Below, piece after piece: positions 63,832-64,000 of a stretch of DNA of 64,000 nt. Each line of letters opens with the position of its first letter. The stretch's first letter is position 1. The notes beneath the pieces are model-generated. The model searched no databases. It had not been told where the DNA came from and saw only the letters and a list, made by a program, of their open reading frames with translations. The position numbers were made by a program, and so were the translations under genes. The stretch comes from Pectinophora gossypiella. Lineage: Eukaryota > Arthropoda > Insecta > Lepidoptera > Gelechiidae. The DNA lies in assembly GCF_024362695.1 (NCBI RefSeq), contig NC_065417.1, positions 3,899,001 through 3,963,000 of the forward strand, written 5' to 3'.

Positions 63832-64000
63832 CTATATTCACAAAATTGAAGGTCCATTACAAAAATAAAGTGTGAAAGGTTTGGAATACTTGCTTTTGCC
63901 TAAGCTCGATCTGCATGGTTTACAAGCCTAGTAGGATAACATTAATTTGACAAAAGATAACATTTAAATTGAAACTAAATCACAAATAAAACATTTATAG

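Overview
This 64 kb window is nuclear DNA from an insect, most likely a moth or butterfly. Genes have short exons with GT..AG introns. The background is AT-rich and full of tRNA-derived SINEs, MITEs and broken LINEs of types common in Lepidoptera. There is no sign of prokaryotic, viral or CRISPR content. All exon coordinates were worked out by hand from splice sites, reading phase and remembered protein families; no alignment was run.

Layout. Positions 1-16320 hold no host gene I can support. They contain hairpin MITEs, SINEs and LINE tails. Seven protein-coding genes follow: PRMT7 arginine methyltransferase (minus, 16321-25219); cytochrome c1 (plus, 25906-34582); folliculin (plus, 35911-39226); ribosomal protein L18 (minus, 40713-42058); a kelch-like 10 BTB protein (plus, 42696-47228); a 15-hydroxyprostaglandin dehydrogenase-like SDR (plus, 48294-51615); and an LSM14/trailer hitch RNA-binding protein (minus, 57016-63831, its 5' end beyond the window).

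Arrangement. PRMT7/CYC1 and RpL18/KLHL10 are head-to-head pairs about 0.65 kb apart, so each pair probably shares a promoter region. FLCN/RpL18 and the SDR/LSM14 are tail-to-tail. The genes do not form a common pathway: respiration (CYC1), nutrient signalling (FLCN), translation (RpL18), mRNP control (LSM14), protein methylation (PRMT7), Cul3 ubiquitination (KLHL10) and an SDR. This looks like ordinary eukaryotic neighbourhood order.

Most notable signals. Several mobile elements are nested with readable target-site duplications: a Jockey-type LINE inside another repeat in a CYC1 intron, a long-inverted-repeat element inside a 79-bp TTAA element, a hAT MITE inside a SINE, and a SINE inside a LINE fragment. 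A near-complete Tc1-like transposon carries one stop codon. A roughly 24-copy 41-bp tandem array lies in a PRMT7 intron. Two giant hairpins (arms about 470-510 bp) lie just past the stop codons of FLCN and the SDR. The SDR has asparagine in place of its catalytic lysine. I found no convincing new gene system; the best candidates for follow-up are the two giant hairpins and the altered SDR.
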